This document shows positions 8,187 to 16,050 of a stretch of DNA of 41,784 bases, piece by piece. The DNA lies in NCBI GenBank assembly GCA_021298085.1, contig JAJTDE010000022.1, positions 1-41,784 on the forward strand, in the 5' to 3' direction. The stretch comes from Rubrivivax sp. (GTDB lineage Bacteria; Pseudomonadota; Gammaproteobacteria; Burkholderiales; Burkholderiaceae_C). Every line of letters begins with the position of its first letter. The first letter of the stretch is position 1. Below the pieces are notes generated by a model. That model searched no databases and was not told the DNA's origin. It saw nothing but the letters and a program-made list of their open reading frames with translations. A program made the translations under genes and the position numbers.

Positions 8187-9301
8187 GCGACAGCTATGAC
8201 GTGGTCGTCGTGGGTGCAGGCATTGTCGGCCTGGCCCACGCGTGGGTGGCCTCTCGACGGGGTTTGCGGGTGGCTGTGGTTGAACGCGACAGCCGCTGCA
8301 TGGGCGCGTCGGTGCGCAATTTCGGCTTCATCACGGTGACAGGGCAGGGCGAGGGCAACACCTGGCGGCGCGCCATGCGCAGCCGGCATGTCTGGGAGCA
8401 GCTGGCCCCGGCCGCCGGCATTCGGGTGGAACACCGTGGCCTGTGGGTGATGGGCCGGCGGCCCGAAGCGGCCGCCGTGCTTGACGCCTTTGCCCGTACC
8501 GAGATGGGTGAACGCTGCGAGCTCTACACACCCAGCGCAGCTGCTGCGCTGGCGCCTGAGCTGCGCACCGAGCAGGCCCATGCGCTGCTGTATTCGCCAC
8601 ACGAGCTGCGCGTGGAGTCACGCCAGGCCATCCCGAAGCTGGCCCGCTGGCTGGAGCGTGAGGTGGGTGTCGATTTCATCTGGAACGAAGAAGTGCTGGA
8701 TGTCTCGCCGCCCCTGGTCAGCACCGCCCGGCGCACGCTGCAGGGTGAGCGCGTGGTGGTGTGCACTGGGGCGGACTGGCGTGGTGTGGCGTCGGCGTTC
8801 CTGTCGCGCAGGCCGCTGAACCTCACCAATCTGCAGATGATGAAGGTGCGCGCCCAGGACGGCTTTGCCCTGTCGGCGGCCGTGATGAGTGACCTGAGCC
8901 TGGTGCGCTACCGGGGTTATGCCCAGCTGCCGGAATCACAGGCGCTGCTGGCGGTCTTGCAGGATGAACAGCCTGAGGCGCTGGCCCATGGGGTGCACCT
9001 GATCGCAGTGCAGGGCGCCGATGGCGCGTTGGTGGTGGGTGATTCGCACCACGCGGGTGCCGATGCGTCGCCCTTCCTGCAGGCCGAGGTGGAGGAGTGC
9101 ATCCTGGGCGAGCTGCGCGCCGTGCTGAACCTCGAATCTTTGCGGGTCACCGAGCGCTGGATGGGTGCCTACCCGGTGGATGAACACGACGACGTCTGCA
9201 TCGAAGCGCCTGACCCTTCGGTGCGTGTGGTGGTGGTCACCAGCGGCACCGGTGCCAGCACCGCGTTTGCGCTGGCTGAGGATGTCTTTGACCGTTGGTG
9301 A
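8183..9301 (+). CDS. FAD-dependent amine oxidoreductase of phosphonate clusters (TIGR03364-like, DAO family)
   Basis: A 372-residue flavoprotein of the D-amino-acid oxidase / glycine oxidase fold. The dinucleotide-binding motif VVVVGAGIVGLAHAW (GxGxxG at 11-16) ends with E34 for the FAD ribose, and GASVRNFGFI follows, typical of the family. The C-terminal FAD-contact segment VVVTSGTGASTAFALAEDV is present. Members of this clade recur next to phosphonatase genes and are proposed to oxidatively deaminate an aminophosphonate (2-aminoethylphosphonate or an N-methyl or hydroxyl derivative) to an aldehyde. That fits here, where no PhnW transaminase is seen and PhnX needs phosphonoacetaldehyde. The ATG at 8183 overlaps the upstream stop (ATGA). 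Product hydrogen peroxide versus another electron acceptor cannot be told. Confidence 0.85.
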   Translation: MSDSYDVVVVGAGIVGLAHAWVASRRGLRVAVVERDSRCMGASVRNFGFITVTGQGEGNTWRRAMRSRHVWEQLAPAAGIRVEHRGLWVMGRRPEAAAVLDAFARTEMGERCELYTPSAAAALAPELRTEQAHALLYSPHELRVESRQAIPKLARWLEREVGVDFIWNEEVLDVSPPLVSTARRTLQGERVVVCTGADWRGVASAFLSRRPLNLTNLQMMKVRAQDGFALSAAVMSDLSLVRYRGYAQLPESQALLAVLQDEQPEALAHGVHLIAVQGADGALVVGDSHHAGADASPFLQAEVEECILGELRAVLNLESLRVTERWMGAYPVDEHDDVCIEAPDPSVRVVVVTSGTGASTAFALAEDVFDRW

Positions 9302-9349
9302 AGGTTGACTGATGCGTGCGGCGGCGCGCTGTCCGCCAAGGAGTGACAC

Positions 9350-10168
9350 ATGATGATCGAAGGCATTGCCGCCGTGGTGTTTGACTGGGCTGGCACGGTG
9401 GTGGACTTTGGCAGCCGCGCCCCGGCGCTGGCCTTTGTGCGCCTGTTCGAGGCGCAGGGCATAGCCCTGACGGAGGCCCAGGCGCGCGAGCCCATGGGCC
9501 TGCCCAAGCGTGACCACATCGCCGCGCTGTGCCGCATGCCCGCCGTGCAGCAGGCATGGTTGCAGCGCTTTGGCCAGCCAACGGCCGACGCCGACATCGA
9601 CCGCCTGTACGAGCAGTACCTGCCGCTGAACGCCCACACCGTCACCGAACACGCCGAGCTCGTGCCGGGAACCGTGGAGGTGGTGCAATGGCTGCGCAGC
9701 CGGGGCGTCAGCGTCGGTTCCAACACCGGGTATGGGCGCGAGCTGATCACCCCCTTGCTGCCCCTGGCTGCTGCGCAGGGGTTTGAGCCGGACTGCGTGA
9801 TCTGCGCCGACGACGTGCCGTTCAGCCGTCCGTCGCCGATGGCGCTGTACCGGGCCTTCATCGAATTGGGCACCTGGCCGGCACGGCGTGTGGTCAAGGT
9901 GGACGACACCGTCCCAGGGCTGCTGGAAGGCCGGCACGCCGGGTGCTGGACGGTGGGTGTGCTCAGCAGTGGGAATGAGGTCGGGTTGAGCCTGGCGCAA
10001 TGGCAGGCCCTGAGCGCCGATGAGCGTGCGGTTCGGCTTCAGCGTGCGCGAGTCAGACTCAGCAGCTGTGACCCGGATTACCTGATCCCCAGCGTGGCTG
10101 ATCTGCCCGGTGTGATCGAGATGATCGAGCGCCGGTTGATCGCGGGCGACAGGCCCAAGGTCGACTGA
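9350..10168 (+). CDS. phnX: phosphonoacetaldehyde hydrolase (phosphonatase)
   Basis: A 272-residue HAD-superfamily enzyme that splits phosphonoacetaldehyde into acetaldehyde and phosphate. The nucleophile loop is VVFDWAGTVVDFGS with D12, and the Schiff-base lysine that sets phosphonatases apart from other HAD enzymes is in MGLPKRDHI (K53). The general HAD motifs continue with SNTGYGRELI and VKVDDTVPGLLEG. These positions match characterised phosphonatases exactly if translation starts at the ATG at 9350; a strong AAGGAG lies just upstream. It follows the flavoenzyme after 48 bases, the only real gap in the operon. It is the last gene and the step that releases phosphate. Confidence 0.93.
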   Translation: MMIEGIAAVVFDWAGTVVDFGSRAPALAFVRLFEAQGIALTEAQAREPMGLPKRDHIAALCRMPAVQQAWLQRFGQPTADADIDRLYEQYLPLNAHTVTEHAELVPGTVEVVQWLRSRGVSVGSNTGYGRELITPLLPLAAAQGFEPDCVICADDVPFSRPSPMALYRAFIELGTWPARRVVKVDDTVPGLLEGRHAGCWTVGVLSSGNEVGLSLAQWQALSADERAVRLQRARVRLSSCDPDYLIPSVADLPGVIEMIERRLIAGDRPKVD

Positions 10169-10195
10169 GGCGGCCGCGCCGGGCGGCCAGCGCCC

Positions 10196-11029
10196 TCAGG
10201 CTTTAAGCAACCGGGCGCGGTAAGCCGCGTCCATCTCTGCCAGGTCAAGCATCATCGGCAGATCGGCCACGCCGAAATCCGGGTCCCAGGCGGGCGCGCC
10301 CAACAGTCGGGCGCCGCAGCGCAGGTAGCCCTTGACCAGCGGTGGTGGTTCGGCGGGCAGGTCATGCCGCAGTTGGTCGATGGGCAAGGGCAGCCTGGCC
10401 TTCACCTGCATGGCCGTTGGTGCCATCCACTGCGGCTGCTGGAGCCGCATCCACAGGCTGGCCGCCGAATGGCCACCATCGTGCATGGGCACGCTGGCGC
10501 AGCCGATCATCAGCTCCAGCCCGTTGCGCTGCATGAAGCTGGCCAAGGAAGTCCACAGCATCAGGATCACGCCGCCCTGGCGCCAGTCGGCGGCGGTGCA
10601 GGAACGCCCCAGTTCGGCCACGCGGTGGCGCTGGGCATGCAGGGGGCTCAGGTCGAACTCCGTCTCACCGTACCAGCCGCCGGCCTGTTGCGCGCCGGCG
10701 GGTGTCAGCACGCGGTAGGTGCCGACGACGCGGGATGGCGCGTCGTCGGTCTCTGGCGACCACACCAGCAGGTGTTCGCAGTGCTCGTCAAAACGGTCGA
10801 TGTCCAGGCCTTCGCCCGCGCCAAGCCAGGCTGGCAGCTGGGCGCCCATTTCCTGGGCAAAGACCTCGTGGCGCAGGCGCTGGGCCTGTCGCACCTCGTC
10901 CAGGTGGCGGGCCCAGCAAACGGTTGGGCGGCCTGTCTCGGACGGCGCACGTCGGGGTGTGGAACCGTGCCGCGGTTCGATCACGCTGCGGCTGCGGGCG
11001 GGAAGAAGCATGGGTTCTGCGATGTCCAT
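10196..11029 (-). CDS. olsB: GNAT-type N-acyltransferase, OlsB-like (ornithine lipid synthesis)
   Basis: A 277-residue protein of the OlsB / hemolysin-like acyltransferase family. Members transfer a 3-hydroxyacyl chain from acyl carrier protein to the alpha-amino group of ornithine, the first step to phosphorus-free ornithine lipids. Visible landmarks are LRHEVFAQEMGAQL near residue 55, EFDLSPL, VAELGRSCTAADWRQGGVILMLW (continuing block, about 137-160), IGCASVPMHDG, and the C-terminal PPLVKGYLRCGARLLGAP, all typical of OlsB. The first 40 residues are poorly conserved and basic. The partner OlsA acyltransferase is not in the window. A Pho-box-like repeat lies about 50 bases upstream on the same strand. 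The ATG at 11029 is the longest start; ATG at 11011 is also possible. Exact amino acid acceptor is inferred. Confidence 0.75.
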   Translation of the reverse strand: MDIAEPMLLPARSRSVIEPRHGSTPRRAPSETGRPTVCWARHLDEVRQAQRLRHEVFAQEMGAQLPAWLGAGEGLDIDRFDEHCEHLLVWSPETDDAPSRVVGTYRVLTPAGAQQAGGWYGETEFDLSPLHAQRHRVAELGRSCTAADWRQGGVILMLWTSLASFMQRNGLELMIGCASVPMHDGGHSAASLWMRLQQPQWMAPTAMQVKARLPLPIDQLRHDLPAEPPPLVKGYLRCGARLLGAPAWDPDFGVADLPMMLDLAEMDAAYRARLLKA

Positions 11030-11075
11030 GGCCCACCAATGTCTCCAGCACGCATGACAACGCCGTTAACGCTGC

Positions 11076-11093
11076 GTGAAGGACGTGTGACGA
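11076..11093 (-). promoter_or_regulatory. Pho-box-like direct repeat upstream of olsB
   Basis: Read on the minus strand, TCGTCAC-ACGT-CCTTCAC gives two degenerate heptamers related to CTGTCAC with 4-base spacing, about 47 bases before the olsB start. Each half matches the consensus at 5 of 7 bases, so it is the weakest of the set. Confidence 0.35.
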
Positions 11094-11119
11094 GGGGGGT
11101 GTCGTATCGCCGCACCGGC

Positions 11120-11137
11120 TTGTCATCAAAGCTTCAC
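11120..11137 (+). promoter_or_regulatory. Pho-box-like direct repeat upstream of the choice-of-anchor I gene
   Basis: TTGTCAT-CAAA-GCTTCAC has the 7-4-7 layout of a PhoB site and lies 54 bases before the ATG at 11192. The core TCAYCAAAGCTTCAC recurs at 15111-15125, which supports a shared regulator. Confidence 0.55.
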
Positions 11138-11191
11138 AGGCTGCACCGACAGTCGCGCGTTTGACCCCACCACACCACCAGGAGGCCTTCC

Positions 11192-12895
11192 ATGACCCCA
11201 TCCTTGTCCACCGCCAGGCGCGGACGCCGTGCGTCGCTGCCCAAGCCTCGCGGCATCGCAGGCCTGATCTCTGCCATGGCCCTGGCGGTCACGCTGGCCG
11301 CCTGTGGCGGCAGCGACTCCGAACCGGTTGACCCGACACCGCAGACGCTGGTGATGCTGCGCATCGGCGGGTTGGCGCCCGTGGCCGGTGGCCCCGTGGT
11401 CGGCGCGGCCGAGATCCCGGCCTATGACGCCGATTCCAAGCGCGTGTTCCTTGTGAACGGGGCGGCGGCCACCGTGGACGTGGTGGACCTCTCAGACCCA
11501 GTCAACCCGCGGCGCATCGGCTCGCTGGACCTGGGCAGCACCGGTGGCGCAGCCAACAGCGTGGCCATCTACCAAGGCCTGGTGGCCGTGGCCGTGGAAT
11601 CCACGCCCAAGACCAATGCCGGTTCAGTGGTGTTCTTCCGTGCGGCAGATTTGTCGCGCCTGGCCACCGTGACGGTAGGCGCACTGCCCGACATGCTGAC
11701 CTTCACGCCCGATGGCAGCCGTGTGGTGGTGGCCAATGAAGGTGAACCCAACAGCTATGGCCTGCCCGATTCGGTGGACCCGGAAGGTTCGATCAGCATC
11801 ATCACCGTCAACCGCAGCGGCAACACCGTGGCCCCCAGCGTTCGCACGGCCGATTTCCGCGCCTTCAATGGCCAGGTCAATGAGCTGCGCGCGGCCGGTG
11901 TGCGCATCTACGGCCCTGGCGCCACCGCCGCGCAGGACCTGGAGCCTGAATACATCACGGTCTCCGAGGACGGCAAGACGGCCTATGTGACGCTGCAGGA
12001 AAACAACGCGATTGCCACCGTGGACATCGATGCCGCCCGCGTGACGGCCATCCGGCCGCTGGGTCTGAAAAACCACAACCTGGCCGGCATGGGCCTGGAC
12101 CCAAGCGACGAAGACGGTGGCACCAACACCAACTCCGGCACACCGGTGTTCAAGATCGGGCAGTGGCCTGTGCAAGGCATGTACCTGCCGGACGCCATCG
12201 CGTCGTACCAGGTGGGCGGCCAGACCTACCTCGTCACCGCCAACGAAGGTGACGCCCGTGCCGATTGGCCGGGTTTCAATGAGGAAGTGCGCATCCGCGC
12301 GCACTGCAGCAACGGGCTGGACCCTCTGGTCTTTGGTGCTGACGCCGCGCGCCTGCTGTTTGATTCCAACTTGGGCCGCCTGCGCATCACATCTGCGCCC
12401 AATGGTGGCGACACCGGCAAGAACGCCGCCGGCCAGTGCACCAAGCTGTGGAGCTATGGCAGCCGCTCGTTCACCATCTGGCGTGCCAGTGACCTGAGTC
12501 GCGTCTACGACTCGGGTGATTCGTTGGAGGTGATCACCAGCGGTTCGTCCTTTGTGGCCTTCAACGCCAGCCACAGCGACAACGCGCTGGATTCACGCAG
12601 CGCCAGCAAGGGGCCGGAGCCCGAGGGTGTAGTCATTGGCCGCTTCGGCGCCAAGACCTTCGCGTTTGTCGGCCTAGAGCGGGTGGGTGGCGTGATGGTC
12701 TACGACATCACCGACCCGGCCGCGCCCAAGCATGTCACCTACCTGAACCCGCGCAGTGGCAACACGGGTGACCTGGGCCCGGAGGGCCTGGTGCTGATTC
12801 CGGCCGCGCAGTCACCCAACGGCAAGCCGCTGCTGATCGTGGGCAACGAGCAGAGCGGCACGATGGCGGTGATCCAGATCAACCTGGTGTTCTGA
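11192..12895 (+). CDS. choice-of-anchor I family lipoprotein, beta-propeller-like
   Basis: A 567-residue exported protein. After a basic N-terminus (residues 1-20) comes a hydrophobic segment and the lipobox LAAC (C38), so an outer-membrane or periplasmic lipoprotein is expected. The body resembles the choice-of-anchor I family: repeated blade-like segments such as VDVVDLSDPVNPRRIGSL, LTFTPDGSRVVVANEGEPN, YVTLQENNAIATVDI, KGPEPEGVVIG, and a C-terminal GPEGLVLIPA plus NEQSGTMAVIQI. Such proteins are often found with phosphate-starvation genes and are sometimes labelled phosphatases, but no catalytic role is evident here. AGGAGG occurs close before the ATG at 11192. A Pho-box-like repeat and the divergent olsB suggest phosphate control. 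A 12-bp hairpin follows the stop. Confidence 0.78.
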   Translation: MTPSLSTARRGRRASLPKPRGIAGLISAMALAVTLAACGGSDSEPVDPTPQTLVMLRIGGLAPVAGGPVVGAAEIPAYDADSKRVFLVNGAAATVDVVDLSDPVNPRRIGSLDLGSTGGAANSVAIYQGLVAVAVESTPKTNAGSVVFFRAADLSRLATVTVGALPDMLTFTPDGSRVVVANEGEPNSYGLPDSVDPEGSISIITVNRSGNTVAPSVRTADFRAFNGQVNELRAAGVRIYGPGATAAQDLEPEYITVSEDGKTAYVTLQENNAIATVDIDAARVTAIRPLGLKNHNLAGMGLDPSDEDGGTNTNSGTPVFKIGQWPVQGMYLPDAIASYQVGGQTYLVTANEGDARADWPGFNEEVRIRAHCSNGLDPLVFGADAARLLFDSNLGRLRITSAPNGGDTGKNAAGQCTKLWSYGSRSFTIWRASDLSRVYDSGDSLEVITSGSSFVAFNASHSDNALDSRSASKGPEPEGVVIGRFGAKTFAFVGLERVGGVMVYDITDPAAPKHVTYLNPRSGNTGDLGPEGLVLIPAAQSPNGKPLLIVGNEQSGTMAVIQINLVF

Positions 12896-12919
12896 CCCCA
12901 GGTCTTGGCGTGTGTTGGC

Positions 12920-12950
12920 GGCGACCCTGGCCTTGTGCGCCAGGGTCGCC
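12920..12950. terminator. strong hairpin between convergent genes
   Basis: A perfect 12-bp stem (GGCGACCCTGGC paired with GCCAGGGTCGCC) with a 7-base loop lies between the lipoprotein gene on plus and the chemoreceptor pseudogene on minus. No long T tract follows on either side, so it is a possible bidirectional or RNA-stabilising hairpin. Confidence 0.5.
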
Positions 12951-12956
12951 GTGGTG

Positions 12957-14165
12957 TCAGCGGTTGCTGCCCACCTGAAACACCGACACAGCCTGCGCCA
13001 GCTTGAGGGCGTTCTGCTTCAGCCCTTCGGCGCTGCCTTGCGCCAGCAGCCGCACTTCGCCGGCCACCACCGCAAAGCCACGGCCGTGTTCACCCGCCCG
13101 CGCGGCTTCCACGGCGGCGTTCAGGGCCAGGATGTTGGTCTGGAAGGCAATGCCGTCGATCACCGCAATGATGTCGGCGATACGGCGTGAGCTGTCGTTG
13201 ATGCCCTGCATGGTGGCCACCACCTGCGACACCGCCTCGCCACCGTGGGTGGCCACGGCGGCTGCCTCGGCGGCGAGGCCGCTGGCCGATGAGGCGCTTT
13301 CCGCGTTCTGGCGCACGGCGAGCCCATCTGCTCCATGGCCGAGGCCGTTTCCTGCAAGGAGGCCGATTGCTGTTCGGTGCGCGCGCTCAGGTCGGCGGTG
13401 CCGTGGGCGATCTGCTTGCTGGCCGACACCACCTCATCGGCACCCAGAGGAACGCCGCGCACCAGGCGGGCCAGGTGGTGTTGCATGTCGGCCAGGGTGG
13501 CCATCAGGCTGGTGGTGTCGCCAGGCCGCACCTCGAAGCGCGCGTCCAGCCGCCCTTGGGCGAGCAGCTGGGCGGTTTGGGCGGCTGCTTCAGGCTCACC
13601 ACCCAGTGTCCTGGACAGGCGTGATACCACCCACGCGGTGCCCGCAGTCGCGGCCAGCAGCGTGGCCAGCGCGCCCGCGGCCAGCAGCCACAGGGTCTGC
13701 TGCTGGGCCCGTTTGCGCGCCTGCACATTGGCCAGCATGGCAGCGGCCTGTTCAGCGCTGGCCTTGCGAAGCCCATCGGCCACCTTCTGCTGTGCTGGCC
13801 GGTACTCGTTGATCAGCAGGGGCTTCAGGTCATCGAAGCGAGCCCCCGGCCTGGGCTTCCTTCAGTTGCTGCAGCGCGGCCAGCACCTCGCTGTCGATGC
13901 GCTTCAGGTCGGCGGTGAGCTTCTCCTGCACCTGAACATCGTCGTTGAGGCCCAGGTCGCGGAAGATCAAGGCCTGTTCGGCCGCTTGGGCCTCCAGCTG
14001 AGACAGCAGCGTCAGCTGGCGCACGCCATCGCTGCCAACACGCTCCAGTGCTTGGCCTGAGCGCAGCAGCATCACGCCCATCAGCACGATGACGGCGGCC
14101 AGCGCCAGGCCTGCGCCGCCAAAGGCCAAGGCCAATCGGCCAGCCACGGTGTGGTGAAGTGACAT
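12957..14165 (-). pseudogene. methyl-accepting chemotaxis protein, frameshifted and internally deleted
   Basis: Three pieces of one Tar-type chemoreceptor follow each other on the minus strand. The start (ATG at 14165) has a transmembrane segment (LALAFGGAGLALAAVIVLMG) and a four-helix ligand domain. It runs out of frame near 13840, where a run of five G looks one base too long. The second piece holds TM2, a HAMP-like region and [22 protein letters not shown], then loses frame near 13320-13327. The third begins with [13 protein letters not shown] and holds the signalling hairpin ([22 protein letters not shown]), but jumps from [11 protein letters not shown] directly to a C-terminal [13 protein letters not shown]. 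This omits roughly 60 or more residues. The first lesion alone could be an assembly error; the second and the deletion make a real pseudogene much more likely. It lies 35 bases behind the PstS-like gene, same strand. Confidence 0.88.
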
Positions 14166-14200
14166 CGCGGTTTCCTTCCTCCGGGGGCTTCAGGCGCGCA

Positions 14201-14986
14201 TCACTTGGCAAACAGCTTCTGGGCGTAGGCCGATTTCCAGTAGGCGATGAGCTTGGCCACCTCGGGGCTGGGGTCGCCCAGTGTCACCAGGGCCAGTGGG
14301 CGGGAGACATCGGGGCCCGCGACTTCCTTGACCTTGGCGGTGGACGCTGCGCCGTCGCCCATGTAGCCGATGGCGGCCTTGTCGCGAGCCACTTCAGCCA
14401 GTTCGGCCGAGCTGGTGCGAAGCACCTTGGCGCTGGCGGCAATGGCTGCACTGCCCAGCACCTGCTTTTCCAGCACACCACGGGTTCCGGAGCCCGGCGC
14501 TGGCACCACCAGCACCACGGGCATGTCGGCGCCGCCGACGTCCTTCCAGTTGCTGACCTTGCCGGTGAACAGGTCACGCAGCTGGTCCTTGCTCAGCGAC
14601 TTCACACCGTTCTCCGGGTGAACGATGGGGACCATCTTCTCGACCACAGGCGTGTGGAATTTCAGGTTGGCGGGCGTGGCGCCCATGCCGGCCTTCTTGG
14701 CGGCGGTCACTGAATCGTCCAGGCTGTCTGACACCGCGGCCACGGTGACCCGGCCTTCGGCCAGCATGGCCAGCCTCTTGCCGCTGCCGACGGGCAGCAT
14801 CTTGACCTCGACGCCGTTGGCTGCCTTGGCGGCGTTGCCGGTGGGTTCGTTGATGGCTTTTTGCACCGTGGTGGAGCCGGCGACTTCGAGCGTCGCGGCC
14901 ATCGCCGTGGGCACCATCAGGGTGCACAGGGCGGCGGCCAGGCATTGGCGGCGGGTGGGCAAGTGGCGTGCTTGGGGCTGCAGCAT
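14201..14986 (-). CDS. PstS-like phosphate-family periplasmic binding protein
   Basis: A 261-residue substrate-binding protein. The ATG at 14986 is chosen because AAGGAG precedes it and a signal peptide follows (RRQCLAAALCTLMVPTAMA, cleavage after AMA). The mature part opens with LEVAGSTTVQKAI, the family phosphate-binding AGSTT loop, and contains AVSDSLDD, NWKDVGG and PAPGSGTRGVLE, the second anion-binding SGTR loop. It is shorter than PstS of the high-affinity transporter (about 320-340), and no pstCAB follows. Instead the next gene on the strand is a broken chemoreceptor, suggesting a former phosphate-sensing pair. The strand also carries a lone CTGTCAC at 15059-15065, about 73 bases upstream. 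Whether it still serves a transporter elsewhere is unknown. Confidence 0.82.
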   Translation of the reverse strand: MLQPQARHLPTRRQCLAAALCTLMVPTAMAATLEVAGSTTVQKAINEPTGNAAKAANGVEVKMLPVGSGKRLAMLAEGRVTVAAVSDSLDDSVTAAKKAGMGATPANLKFHTPVVEKMVPIVHPENGVKSLSKDQLRDLFTGKVSNWKDVGGADMPVVLVVPAPGSGTRGVLEKQVLGSAAIAASAKVLRTSSAELAEVARDKAAIGYMGDGAASTAKVKEVAGPDVSRPLALVTLGDPSPEVAKLIAYWKSAYAQKLFAK

Positions 14987-15078
14987 GGGGGTGGTCTCCT
15001 TCGGTTGATGGACGCGAGCGCGGCGTGCGCAGACCTTGAATGTCGGCGGCTGTGCCCTGTGACAGCGATGGAAGTGCA

Positions 15079-15125
15079 GTGTCACCGGTCTGTCACCCCG
15101 CCTTCGACTGTCACCAAAGCTTCAC
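15079..15125 (+). promoter_or_regulatory. two tandem Pho-box-like sites
   Basis: Box A at 15079-15096 is GTGTCAC-CGGT-CTGTCAC, nearly perfect. Box B at 15108-15125 is CTGTCAC-CAAA-GCTTCAC. Both have 7-4-7 spacing and point to plus, toward the broken regulator gene, but lie about 95-140 bases upstream of the divergent PstS-like gene and could also act on it. This is the best Pho-type site in the window. Confidence 0.65.
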
Positions 15126-15208
15126 AATGCACCAAAAGTGTGCTTTTACGATCGGACAACCAAAACAGTGCGGTTGTGCGGAAGACGCGCAGAGGAGTGG
15201 AGCGGCAT

Positions 15209-15967
15209 GTGCTGGACACACGTTTGAAGAAGACTCGTAGAGTGATCTGTTGCCTGGCAGACCGCGAGTTGTCGCAGTGGTCAGCACGCTGTTTCATGGC
15301 AGCAGGCCTGAATGCGCTGGCCTGCTGCACGCTGCGTGACCCGGATCGCTACGCAGACGATGTCCAGGCCGACGCCGTCGTGTTGGATAGCGATGTGGCC
15401 GCCGCGGAGCAGCGCGACAGCCTGTTCAGGCGCTGGGGGCTGTCTGGTCTGGTGACTTGCCTTCTGGCGGCCCACGGCACCGATGTCACCGCCTGGGACG
15501 GCGGCGAGGCCCAGGGCGTTCGGCCCGACATCGTGTTTGCCAGGCCCTTGAGCTGCGACGGCATGGCGTTGGAGTTGTCGTCGGTGTTGCGCCGTGTCAG
15601 CGTGCCGCCCGATCTGCGGCAGTCTTCGTTGCCGCTGGTCGCGGGTGACGTGCAGTTGCACCCTCGCTGGTGACAGTTGCAGGTGCACGGTGGTGACGGG
15701 CCGGCGACCGTGCTGGACGTGACCGCGCAGGAGTACCGGCTGCTGCACACGCTGCTGTTGATGCCAGGCAGAACCTGGAGCCGGGACGAACTGCTGGCGG
15801 TGCTGGTGCGCGGTTGAGCTGATCTGCAGCAGCCCTGCAGTGTGGACCAGGCCATCTGGCGGCTGCGTGACAAGCTCGGCACGGTCGGGCTCGGTCAGGC
15901 CTTGCTGACGCTGCGGGGGGACGGGTACCGATGGTCGAGCGTTGACGATGAGAAGGGCACTGCCTAG
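15209..15967 (+). pseudogene. OmpR/PhoB-type response regulator with two in-frame stops
   Basis: From a GTG at 15209 to a TAG at 15965-15967 one frame codes for 252 residues with a degenerate receiver domain (putative phospho-acceptor in DAVVLDSDV, conserved lysine replaced in FARPLS) and a recognisable winged helix (LDVTAQEYRLLHTLLLMPG, WSRDELLAVLV, SVDQAIWRLRDKLG, LRGDGYRW). It is interrupted by TGA at 15671-15673, between receiver and winged helix, and by TGA at 15815-15817, inside the winged helix. The frame is kept across both stops, so these are point mutations and not frameshifts. The protein as made would lack DNA binding. An RBS-like GAGGAG lies upstream and tandem Pho-box-like sites before that. 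Sequence similarity is to the OmpR family generally; the target genes are unknown. Confidence 0.8.
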
Positions 15968-16004
15968 TGTGGAACGTTAACCTCGCTTCCGTGGTGGCTC
16001 TTTA

Positions 16005-16031
16005 ACTGTATATACTGTTTATACCGTTAAT
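16005..16031 (+). repeat. three tandem 9-bp repeats, candidate operator
   Basis: ACTGTATAT, ACTGTTTAT and ACCGTTAAT follow one another without a gap in an AT-rich patch 20-46 bases before the ATG at 16051. The surrounding sequence is GC-rich, so the patch stands out. It probably contains the promoter and binding sites for a regulator, possibly the gene's own product. It is not a good LexA box because the second half-site is not ACAG. Confidence 0.5.
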
Positions 16032-16050
16032 TTGTCGTGTGAGGTTGATC

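Noticed and set aside
15671..15817. UGA recoding (selenocysteine or tryptophan) in the response regulator
   Set aside because: No SECIS-like hairpin was evident after the TGA codons, normal TGA stops are used all over the window, and a regulator has no need for selenocysteine at these sites. Pseudogene is simpler.
16005..16031. LexA (SOS) box before the basic protein gene
   Set aside because: CTGT occurs, but the second half needed for CTGT-N8-ACAG is absent; the tandem direct repeat explains the sequence better.
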